Source: Pseudomonadota bacterium (lineage in GTDB: Bacteria; Myxococcota_A; Polyangia; Fen-1088). From it: 9,486 nt of DNA. Location: assembly GCA_023438785.1 (NCBI GenBank), contig JAEXQJ010000311.1:1-9486 (forward strand). Direction: 5' to 3'. Below the pieces are notes generated by a model. It did not search any database, had not been told where the DNA came from, and saw only the letters and a list, made by a program, of their open reading frames with translations. Below, one piece after another: positions 1 through 5,693 of this stretch. Position 1 is the stretch's first letter, and every line of letters starts with the position of its first letter. The position numbers and the translations under genes were made by a program.

Positions 1-216
1 GGGGGGGGGCAACGCGGGGGGCCGGGCGGCGGTTCTGCCACCGCGCTTGTCTCGTTCCCCAGCGTCAGGCGCGCTTGATGGGCCGGCCTAGCCCAGTCCA
101 CGTCACGATCAGGCCCCCGGCCAGCAGCCCAGGGATCGCCGGCGTGGCTCAGCCCGCGTCGCATCCCCGGGCAGGCTCCTTCGTCAGCGGTCGTCGAACG
201 CCGTGGTACGCTTCGG
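1..216. other. Left edge, no supported gene
   Basis: The window starts with nine G residues and very GC-rich DNA. I see no gene here. On the minus strand a 27-codon frame between stops (65-151) reads like a membrane-protein end (LLAGGLIVTW) but is too short to call. The TACGCT box at 207-212 may be the -10 element of the antitoxin promoter; no matching -35 is evident. Confidence 0.4.
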
Positions 217-219
217 TTG

Positions 220-483
220 ATGGTGAGGACACTGCAGATCCCGTACGACGATTCCGTTCTTCTCGAGGCCAGCCTGCGCAAAGAGGATTTCGAGCGCGAG
301 GCGCCCCTGTTGCTGGCGGCCAAGCTCTTTGAGCTCGGGCGTCTGTCGTCCGGGAAGGCTGCCGAGCTGTGCGGCATGGATCGGGTCTCCTTCCTCATGG
401 CGCTGGCCCGTATCGGCGGCTCCATGAGCAACCTGCGTCCCGATGACGCCGCCGACGAGGTCGCGTTTGCCCAACGCGACTGA
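220..483 (+). CDS. UPF0175 family antitoxin
   Basis: The 87-residue product matches the UPF0175 pattern: an N-terminal IPYDDSVLLEASLRKEDFE segment, the helix REAPLLLAAKLFELGRLSSG, and the helix-turn-helix-like KAAELCGMDRVSFLMALARI. Proteins of this family are small, DNA-binding-like antitoxins, usually encoded just before a DUF3368 PIN-domain toxin, and that is the arrangement here. The antitoxin would neutralise the toxin and probably repress the operon; that role is inferred from family and context. I chose ATG at 220; a TTG directly before it (217) would add one residue. No Shine-Dalgarno sequence is visible before either, but a TACGCT box ends seven bases upstream, so the mRNA could be leaderless. 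The 3' end overlaps the toxin gene, which indicates translational coupling. Confidence 0.85.
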   Translation: MVRTLQIPYDDSVLLEASLRKEDFEREAPLLLAAKLFELGRLSSGKAAELCGMDRVSFLMALARIGGSMSNLRPDDAADEVAFAQRD

Positions 484-949
484 ACTGGTCGTCAACACGG
501 GACCTTTGATCGCGCTCGGACGCGTTGGCGCGTTCGAAGTCGTCGGTCGGCTGCCGATCTCCTTCCTCGTGCCGCAAGAGGTTGCCGATGAGATCGCGGC
601 GGGAGCGCGCCTCGGGCATCCCGTCACCATTCCAGCTTGGGCCAACGTGGTCTCCTTGGCTCGACCAGTCGCCTCGCTGGGCACCCACCTCCTGGACAAA
701 GGCGAGGCTGCGGTCATCCAGCTCGCGCTTGAGCGGGGCGTTGGGGACGTCTGCATCGATGAGTGGCGTGGGCGCCGGGCTGCTGCAGCCGTGGGGCTCG
801 GCGTGACCGGATCGCTCGGGCTACTCGGACGCGCGAAGCACCTTGGCTTGATACCGGCGGTTGAACCTTGGATCTCCAAATTGGCCAACTCCGGCGTCCA
901 CTACCATCCGGACCTGTTGCGGGCCTTCTTGGAAGGCATGGGCGAGTAG
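443..949 (+). CDS. DUF3368 PIN-domain toxin (predicted RNase)
   Basis: The 168-residue product fits the DUF3368/COG2405 branch of the PIN fold, metal-dependent RNases that act as type II toxins. The order is typical: strand and turn VVNTGPLIALGRVG, VPQEVADEI with Glu46, KGEAAVIQLALERG with Glu88, CIDEWRGRRAA with Asp106, then VTGSLGLLGRAKHLGLIP. The first metal-ligand position is Asn18 rather than Asp, which as I recall is common in this subfamily, so it need not mean inactivity. The ATG at 443 overlaps the antitoxin by 41 bases and has no ribosome site. A TTG at 467 sits six bases after GAGG (457-460), removes eight unconserved residues and may be the true start. The target RNA cannot be read from sequence. 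Confidence 0.85.
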   Translation: MTPPTRSRLPNATELVVNTGPLIALGRVGAFEVVGRLPISFLVPQEVADEIAAGARLGHPVTIPAWANVVSLARPVASLGTHLLDKGEAAVIQLALERGVGDVCIDEWRGRRAAAAVGLGVTGSLGLLGRAKHLGLIPAVEPWISKLANSGVHYHPDLLRAFLEGMGE

Positions 950-975
950 GCCGCTCGCGTCCTCGCCAGCTTCAC

Positions 976-992
976 CGTGGCCAGGGGCCACG
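976..992. terminator. Perfect hairpin between convergent genes
   Basis: CGTGGCC-AGG-GGCCACG forms a perfect 7-bp GC-rich stem with a 3-base loop in the 55-bp gap between the ends of the toxin gene (plus) and the NTF2-like gene (minus). The position fits a bidirectional transcription terminator. No T-tract follows on either strand, so it is not a textbook intrinsic terminator and may only stabilise the 3' ends. Confidence 0.45.
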
Positions 993-1004
993 TCAGCTCG
1001 ATCG

Positions 1005-1616
1005 TCATTTCGGGGGCACGACCGACGGCTGTCTCTTGGGGGGAATCTCCAGGGTCGGGTTGTAGCGGGGGAAGAGGCGATTCCGCGTGGCCGTGTCTCG
1101 CAACTTGTCGGTGTCAACGAAGGTCCACGTCTTGCCCTTGGTCCGCGAGACGCCCAGCAGGTAGCTGGGGGCGTGCATGTCGCCCTGCGGGGTTCTGATC
1201 ACGATCTCCATGGGCAGGAGCGCGTGCCACTCGCCGCCGGCTTTCACTATCCGCGTGGGCTTGTCCACGGATACCGACACGAAGGAAAAGCCCTGGGCGC
1301 GCATGTCCGCCAGGCCCTTGCGCAAAATGGCCTGCATGCCCTCCTTGCCCCCCGACATGGTCAGTACCACGGGATGGGCGAAGGTGGAGAAGGTGTCCAG
1401 GTCGCCGCGGATGAAGGCCTGGAACATGGTGGTGGCGTCGCGCGTGGCGGCCTCCGCCGGGGCTGGGTCGGCCGAATGAACCGGCGTCGCGCCGACGCAT
1501 AGGGCGCCGAAGGCCAGCGCGAACATCCAGGTCCCGCGGGCGGGCGGTTCCCTTGGCAGGTGCCCCTTGGCAGGTTTATCGGTGGGACGGCGCCAGCAGT
1601 GACAGGCCCAGCTCAT
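1005..1616 (-). CDS. Secreted NTF2-like (SnoaL/DUF4440-type) protein
   Basis: This 203-residue protein has a hydrophobic stretch MFALAFGALCVGATPVHSA (about 31-49) followed by DPAPAEA, which reads as a signal peptide cleaved near residue 49, so the mature part should be exported. The mature part, ATRDATTMFQAFIRGDLDTF to the TWTFVDTDKL strand, has the helix-then-curved-sheet layout of NTF2-like proteins; no catalytic residues can be assigned and the function is unknown. The ATG at 1616 supplies a long basic N-region but has no ribosome site. The ATG at 1526 has a weak GGGA upstream but would leave the signal peptide without a positive charge. The gene diverges from the decayed ATPase (33 bp gap) and converges on the toxin gene. 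A damaged second copy lies at 3447-3710. Confidence 0.65.
   Translation of the reverse strand: MSWACHCWRRPTDKPAKGHLPREPPARGTWMFALAFGALCVGATPVHSADPAPAEAATRDATTMFQAFIRGDLDTFSTFAHPVVLTMSGGKEGMQAILRKGLADMRAQGFSFVSVSVDKPTRIVKAGGEWHALLPMEIVIRTPQGDMHAPSYLLGVSRTKGKTWTFVDTDKLRDTATRNRLFPRYNPTLEIPPKRQPSVVPPK
1224..1484. repeat. Direct repeat, copy A (partner at 3447-3710)
   Basis: This stretch, inside the intact NTF2-like gene, is roughly 90% identical by eye to 3447-3710 in the same orientation. The two copies are about 2.2 kb apart and bracket the decayed ATPase/DUF4276 genes and the SEC-C gene. Identity is highest at the right end of each copy and stops abruptly just after GAATGAACC. Confidence 0.85.
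1551..1574. repeat. Short tandem repeat CCTTGGCAGG x2
   Basis: Two perfect copies of CCTTGGCAGG (1551-1560 and 1565-1574) are separated by TGCC, giving a 14-bp period. They lie within the N-terminal codons of the NTF2-like gene if it starts at 1616, or just upstream of it if it starts at 1526. In the latter case they could be a paired regulator-binding site; that is speculative. Confidence 0.5.
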
Positions 1617-1649
1617 TTGGGTAGCCTAGCGCACTACGGGAGGACCCAC

Positions 1650-2185
1650 GTGGCACTCATCGAGGGCTTTCGAATCAAGAACTACCGCGTGCTGCGGGAC
1701 GTGATTCTCGGTCGTCTACGCACCGGGGCTAATCAGCCAGAAGCTCTCGACGAGAACCGAGGACGGGCGTCTTCTTCTGCGCTTCAACGACAAGGGATTC
1801 AAGGATCCGTTCTTTGCACAGCAGATGTCGGACGGGACGTGGAAGCTCTTCGCATACTTCCTTCTGCTTGAGGATCCTGCACGGCCGCCGTTCGTGTGTA
1901 TCGAAGATCCAGAGAACGGACTCTACCACCTTCTTGGACGCCCTCGCCGAGGAGTTCCGAAAGCACGCCACCGGTCGCCGAGGGGCAGCACAAGTGTTCG
2001 TCACGACCCACCAGCCCTACTTCGTGAACGTTCTCCGTCCGGACGAGACATGGATCCTCAACAAAGAATCGGATGGCTTCTCGTCGATCCGGCGGGCGAG
2101 CCAGAGTGCCGTCGTAAGGGCGATGGTGGAGCAGGGCCTGCCACTCGGCGGGCTTTGGTATAGCGACTATCTCGACACGAAGTAG
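1650..2185 (+). pseudogene. Decayed AAA (AAA_21/OLD-like) ATPase
   Basis: This is a broken ABC/SMC-type AAA ATPase. A good ribosome site, GGGAGG (1638-1643), precedes a GTG start at 1650, and the first 23 codons give the classic N-terminus IEGFRIKNYRVLRD. The frame then changes near 1720-1730 and the sequence resumes in the C-terminal half (DGRLLLRFNDKGFKDPFF), so the Walker A loop and most of the N-lobe are deleted. The second block holds the signature-like QMSDGT, Walker B FVCIEDPENG and the D-loop region ENGLYH. A frameshift near 1930 (one base gained or two lost after the CAC codon) moves the rest to a third frame, which carries LDALAEEFRKHATGRR, the switch-histidine motif FVTTHQPYF, and the C-terminus LPLGGLWYSDYLDTK, ending at TAG 2183-2185. 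About 175 codons remain, roughly half of what I expect for the family. Without Walker A it cannot bind ATP normally. Its usual partner, DUF4276, follows after 5 bp. Confidence 0.85.
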
Positions 2186-2190
2186 AAGCT

Positions 2191-2297
2191 ATGCACCTTG
2201 AGATTCTGGTTGAGGATCGCATATGGATCCTGGGCGTAACCGCTCTGCCAGCTTCGCCAAATTCTGTGATGGTCTGCGCCGAATGGCGAGGATGTAG
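2191..2297 (+). pseudogene. Remnant of DUF4276 family gene
   Basis: Five bases after the ATPase stop, ATG 2191 encodes MHLEILVED, the typical start of DUF4276 proteins. After about nine codons the frame shifts by one deletion-like step (near 2217-2220) and the sequence reads HMDPGRNRSASFAKFCDGLR (from 2220) followed by RMARM and TAG 2295-2297, the typical C-terminal segment of the same family. The central part, most of a protein usually near 200 residues, is missing. DUF4276 proteins are normally encoded right after AAA_21-type ATPases, and such ATPase-plus-effector pairs resemble defence modules such as PARIS or class 2 OLD systems. The family match is by recall of its conserved ends; the defence role is inference. 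Confidence 0.75.
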
Positions 2298-2440
2298 CCG
2301 GCGCCGCGAACGCCGTCGTGGCTAGAACAGGTCACGAGGCGCCGTCGATCTTCGCGGTTACTGCCCCATCCAGTCCGGCCACGTTGCCTCAAGTCCTGGA
2401 CGCGCCGAGGGCAGCCGGCATCCTCCAGGGTTGATGGCGG

Positions 2441-3349
2441 TCAGGGCTTGGCGACGGTCTTCTTGATGCAGCAGCGTTTGTATTTCTTGCCCGAACCGCA
2501 GGGGCAAGGTTGGTTTCGGCTGGGCCCTTCGGGCTTTGCCGGTCTACGGGGCGCCAGTTCGTCGCGTCCCAGCTCCTTCATCATGGCCGCGCGCCGGCGG
2601 AAGACCTCAAGGTCGGGATAGCGTCGCTGGATGGCCTGCCACAAGGCGCGCAGGACCGGCGGGCCGTCGAACCGCGGGGACTTGGTGCCCGTCAGGTCGA
2701 GGACGATGGCGTCTAGATCCTGTTGCCCGCTGTCCACCATGATGCGTAGGTCACCGCACGGGCAGCCAGGGTCCGGGCAGTACACGTCCAGGGTATCCAG
2801 GCGGCGGCCGTCGATGATGTAGGAATCGATGCGGCCCTGCAGGAAGGCCTCGCCGAAAGCGACCATGGTCCCTGGCTCGTAGTTGCGCAGCTTGAGCCGG
2901 GCCAGGGGCTTTGCCCCCTTGGCGCGCAAGCTCTGGGTGGCCAGGTGGTCCAGCGCCTCGCCGTCCAGCTCGTCGAGCAGCCAGGCTAGTGCCTGCTCGT
3001 CGCGCCGTTCGGGCGGCACACTGTCCGGGATCGTCACCACCCCCGTGTCGAGGTCGACGCTAGCGTTCAACACCAGGACGGGGCTCGGCACGGGTGGTGT
3101 GCCTTCGGGCGCCGCATCGATGGCGAACGCCACCATCTTGCTGCGCACATCCACGCCGCGCAGGCTGGCCTCCGCGCGGTAAACGGTCAGGTGGGCATCT
3201 CGGCACGGACAGTCCAGGTTGTGGCAGTGACTGCCGATCACGACCAGGCCCTCGCGCGCGCCGGTCGCAACACTCGCGCGCCAGAAGAAGAGCGGTCCGG
3301 TCAGGGGGAGCTGCCGGCGCTGGTTCGGTCTGGTCTTGATCATCGCCAT
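2441..3349 (-). CDS. SEC-C motif protein with two CxxxxCxC motifs
   Basis: The 302-residue protein ends in NQPCPCGSGKKYKRCC (Cys282, Cys284, Cys293, Cys294), the SEC-C zinc motif first known from the SecA C-terminus and found on many unrelated proteins. Two further cysteine clusters of identical spacing, Cys42/47/49 (CHNLDCPC) and Cys191/196/198 (CPDPGCPC), each lead into a beta strand of the type DLRIMVD, suggesting two related halves that each bind a metal. I do not recognise a catalytic motif and the function is unknown. I chose ATG 3349; a TTG at 3370 would add seven residues, and ATG 3343 would remove two. No clear ribosome site decides among them. The gene is intact and lies between the two direct repeats, converging on the decayed DUF4276 gene. 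Confidence 0.8.
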   Translation of the reverse strand: MAMIKTRPNQRRQLPLTGPLFFWRASVATGAREGLVVIGSHCHNLDCPCRDAHLTVYRAEASLRGVDVRSKMVAFAIDAAPEGTPPVPSPVLVLNASVDLDTGVVTIPDSVPPERRDEQALAWLLDELDGEALDHLATQSLRAKGAKPLARLKLRNYEPGTMVAFGEAFLQGRIDSYIIDGRRLDTLDVYCPDPGCPCGDLRIMVDSGQQDLDAIVLDLTGTKSPRFDGPPVLRALWQAIQRRYPDLEVFRRRAAMMKELGRDELAPRRPAKPEGPSRNQPCPCGSGKKYKRCCIKKTVAKP

Positions 3350-3379
3350 GGGCGCCAGACTACTTCGCAAGCGACGGCG

Positions 3380-3394
3380 AGAGCCACCGGCTCT
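3380..3394. other. Small inverted repeat upstream of SEC-C gene
   Basis: AGAGCC-ACC-GGCTCT is a perfect 6-bp stem with a 3-base loop, about 30 bp upstream of the SEC-C gene's start on the minus strand. It could be an operator or a leader hairpin for that gene, or a chance pairing in GC-rich DNA. Confidence 0.3.
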
Positions 3395-3446
3395 AACTGC
3401 CGGAGCATCGACGTGGGCGACGCGGCGTGGGCCGGGGTGGGGCCAG

Positions 3447-3710
3447 GTGCCATTCGTCGCCGGCTTTCAGTATCGGCGTGGGCTTGTCCACGGATAGCGA
3501 CACGAAGGCAAAGCCCTGCGCGCGCATTGAGGCCAGGCCCTTGCGCAAGATGGCCTGCATGGCCTTCCTTGCCCCCCCGACATGTTCGGCACCGCGGGAT
3601 GGGCGAAGGTGGAAGAGGTGTTCAGGTCACCGCGGATGAAGGCCTTGAACATGGTCGTGGCGTCGCGCGTGGCGGCCTCCGCCGGGGCTGGGTCGGCCGA
3701 ATGAACCCGG
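3447..3710 (-). pseudogene. Truncated, frameshifted copy of the NTF2-like gene
   Basis: The minus strand repeats the mature N-terminal half of the protein encoded at 1005-1616: HSADPAPAEAATRDATTMFK, then AFIRGDLNTSSTFAHP, up to MSGG. Here two extra bases relative to copy A (around 3560-3578, including a 7-C run in place of 6) shift the frame. The continuation is readable in another frame as LRKGLASMRAQGFAFVSLSV and then KPTPILKAGDEWHL, where homology ends. The signal peptide and the last 70 or so residues of the parent are absent. It has no plausible start and cannot make the parent protein, so it is a duplicated fragment, not a gene. Confidence 0.85.
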
Positions 3711-4106
3711 TGTGCCGGGGAGGCGGGTGGTCCCTGTGGAACGCAGCCTTCCGCGCCCGACACGTCTTGAGCAATCACGCCCCGCGGACTCCTCTGGGGT
3801 GACGCCGCGGGACTCCCCAGCAGACGCGAAGTCTGGCTGCAGCGAGGCTACCATTCCGCTGCGAAGCGGCTGTCGAAGGTCCGGCGAATACTTCATCTTC
3901 GCGGAGCTGCCTCGTGAGGCGGTTGCGGTGTTTGCAAGGGCCAAGGTCGCCGTTCGTCGGAGTCTCGGAGGGCGCAACCAACCTGGCTGCCCGTTGGATC
4001 TCGGCCCGTGGTCGCTACAACCCCGATCTGTGCCGAACCCCGCCTGGGCGCGCCTGGCACTTCACAGAGACTCCACCTCTTCGAGCAGATGCGTTACAAT
4101 CACGCC
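3711..4106. other. About 400 bp without a convincing gene
   Basis: Reading frames are open here on both strands, but their products are Arg/Pro/Ser-rich, lack recognisable motifs and overlap each other, as expected by chance at this base composition. The only structure I see is the inverted-repeat cluster at 3781-3820. The regulatory region of the UPF0114 gene must lie in the right half. Confidence 0.5.
3781..3820. repeat. Overlapping inverted repeats
   Basis: CCCGCGG (3781-3787) pairs with CCGCGGG (3805-3811), and CTGGGG (3794-3799) pairs with CCCCAG (3815-3820). The two stems interleave, so only one can form at a time. A near-direct repeat (CGCGGACTCC and CGCGGGACTCC) is also present. It could be a regulatory leader or the scar of a rearrangement next to the truncated NTF2-like copy. 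Confidence 0.35.
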
Positions 4107-4112
4107 GGAGGG
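4107..4112 (+). promoter_or_regulatory. Ribosome binding site fixing the UPF0114 start
   Basis: GGAGGG lies five bases before ATG 4118. It is one of the two strongest Shine-Dalgarno sequences in the window and argues for this start over upstream in-frame codons, which would add 68 residues of low-complexity sequence. Confidence 0.75.
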
Positions 4113-4117
4113 TAGGC

Positions 4118-5602
4118 ATGTCGCGTGATGATCAGTCCAGAGGCCGGGAGGATCGAGTCGAGAAGTCAACTGTGTCCACGCAAGGGGCAGAAGAGAACCA
4201 GCCACGAGTGCAAAGCGTACTCCAGGCGGTGGAAGACCTCCTTGAGGGCTGTGTCTTCAGGGTTAGGTGGCTCCTTGTCATCGGATATCTCGCCCTCATC
4301 GGGTGCCTTTTCCTGCTTGCTTTACAATCGATTCGGGAATTCCTCGGACTCGTCGACCATGTCCTAATCCGAAACCCAGGCGCCCACGGGGACGATACTT
4401 GGGTAATCGTCGATGTGCTTGCGATGATTGACCTCGTCCTGGTCATGAATCTCGTCTTAATGGTTCTGTTTGTTGGCTATGTAAACTTCGTATCCAAAAT
4501 CGAGCGTGAAGACCACGCCGATTGGCCAGGATGGATGGGGGGCCTGAATTACGGAGGGCTCAAAGCGCACCTCCTGGGTTCTGTCATAGCCATTGCGTCG
4601 ATTAAGATGCTTAAGGCGTTCCTCAGCTATGTGGACCCCAGCGATCGGGTAGCGAAAGTGGCATCGGGCGACATGGTGTTGGGTCTAAGCATCTTCGGAG
4701 CGTTGCTTTTCGGGGCCGCGATCATGGCGCTCGTCAACCGGATCAAGGCTGGAGTTGAGCACACAACAGCGGCGACGACCCTGCTGGACTGCAAGGTTAA
4801 GGCGAAGGAGCACGCGCTGACGGTCGCGCACATCCTTCCCGAAAAGCCGAAGCCTCCGGAAAAGAGATGGAAATGGTTCAGCACAGAGGGCGAGGACTCC
4901 CGCCCGGCGGGGGCAAGCTCCACACCACAGTGGAGGTTGCGGCGGCTTGCTTCGCGGGCAGCGCGGATCTTGAAGCGACGGGCGGGCGAGTCGGCAGCAG
5001 CGGCGAAGGATGCGGCGACGTTCGAGAGGCAGCGGCAGAAGTACGTGGCGGCCTACGATGATGCGGTTAAGTACGTCGCGACTCGGAACAAGGAGCTGAC
5101 GGAGGCGCGTCAGGCCGGAGAGGCGCTGCTGAAGGGAATGCAGATCTGGGTGCCTCTGCTGGCGCGGGATGTGCCGGGGTTCGAGGGCGGTGCCTACGGC
5201 GACCACCCGCAGGTGCTCGAGGATGTGCTCGAGGATGGTGAGCGCTTGCTCACGGTCATCGACGAAGCGCGCACGGCCAAGGGCGAGCCGCTGACATATC
5301 GGGAGCAGGCGCTGGCCCAGTTGGGCCCCCTGGTGCAGACCGCAGCCAAGGAATTGGCCGAAGCCGAGGCTGCGAACAGAAAGTATCAGAGGCTGATGGC
5401 CAGACTGCGCGAGCAGGCCGTGCCGATAGAGCGCCAACTGGTGGTGCTGCGGCGCGCTCTACTGGCCAAGTTGGGCCGCGACGACAGCGACTACCAGAAG
5501 CTGCGCGTGGAGCGCGCCGGTTATCCGGACGACGACGACGAGCCTGGGAGCTCGTCCGCCGTCCAGCCCCCGCCTGCCGCATCAACGGCGCCGGCCGCGT
5601 AA
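4118..5602 (+). CDS. UPF0114 (YqhA-like) membrane protein with long C-terminal extension
   Basis: The first half of this 494-residue protein is a UPF0114/COG2862 domain, an inner-membrane family represented by E. coli YqhA (about 164 residues, function unknown). It has helices at about 51-72, 96-122, 152-172 and 186-206, with the family hallmarks LEGCVFRVRWLL, IDLVLVMNLVLMVLFVGYVN and GSVIAIASIKMLKAF. Residues from about 215 to the end are an extra, mostly helical region that I do not recognise: a basic linker (240-295), a likely coiled coil (about 300-342), a conserved-looking segment MQIWVPLLARDVPGFEGG (341-358), a second coiled-coil stretch (about 400-452), then PDDDDEP and a Pro/Ala tail. 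By hand count 4441-4500 is about 37% GC and 5461-5520 is 70%, so the halves may have different origins. The extension should be cytoplasmic if the topology follows YqhA (inference). Confidence 0.8.
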   Translation: MSRDDQSRGREDRVEKSTVSTQGAEENQPRVQSVLQAVEDLLEGCVFRVRWLLVIGYLALIGCLFLLALQSIREFLGLVDHVLIRNPGAHGDDTWVIVDVLAMIDLVLVMNLVLMVLFVGYVNFVSKIEREDHADWPGWMGGLNYGGLKAHLLGSVIAIASIKMLKAFLSYVDPSDRVAKVASGDMVLGLSIFGALLFGAAIMALVNRIKAGVEHTTAATTLLDCKVKAKEHALTVAHILPEKPKPPEKRWKWFSTEGEDSRPAGASSTPQWRLRRLASRAARILKRRAGESAAAAKDAATFERQRQKYVAAYDDAVKYVATRNKELTEARQAGEALLKGMQIWVPLLARDVPGFEGGAYGDHPQVLEDVLEDGERLLTVIDEARTAKGEPLTYREQALAQLGPLVQTAAKELAEAEAANRKYQRLMARLREQAVPIERQLVVLRRALLAKLGRDDSDYQKLRVERAGYPDDDDEPGSSSAVQPPPAASTAPAA

Positions 5603-5693
5603 CCGGTTCCAGCGGCGCGACGCGGTCGCTACACAGATGCGCGACGTCGTTCGTCGAGCGGCAATCGCTCCCGAAGACCCCTGACGAAACCGG

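Noticed and set aside
65..151. Hydrophobic minus-strand peptide (LLAGGLIVTWTGLGRPIKRA) as the end of a membrane protein
   Set aside because: An in-frame stop 27 codons upstream leaves no gene; it could be a relic but nothing supports that.
861..1502. Plus-strand frame of about 213 codons opposite the NTF2-like gene
   Set aside because: The minus frame has a signal peptide, a coherent fold pattern and a homologous second copy; the plus frame is its shadow.
1650..2185. The ATPase region as a set of short intact genes
   Set aside because: The pieces align in order with the N-terminus, Walker B region and C-terminus of a single ATPase family in three successive frames, which is the mark of one broken gene.
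4094..4100. TTACAAT as a -10 promoter element for the UPF0114 gene
   Set aside because: Transcription would start at or inside the ribosome site (4107-4112), and no -35 hexamer lies at the right distance.
3712..4128. Possible 138-residue protein in the gap before the UPF0114 gene
   Set aside because: It has no ribosome site or recognisable motif, has biased composition, and overlaps the start of the real gene.
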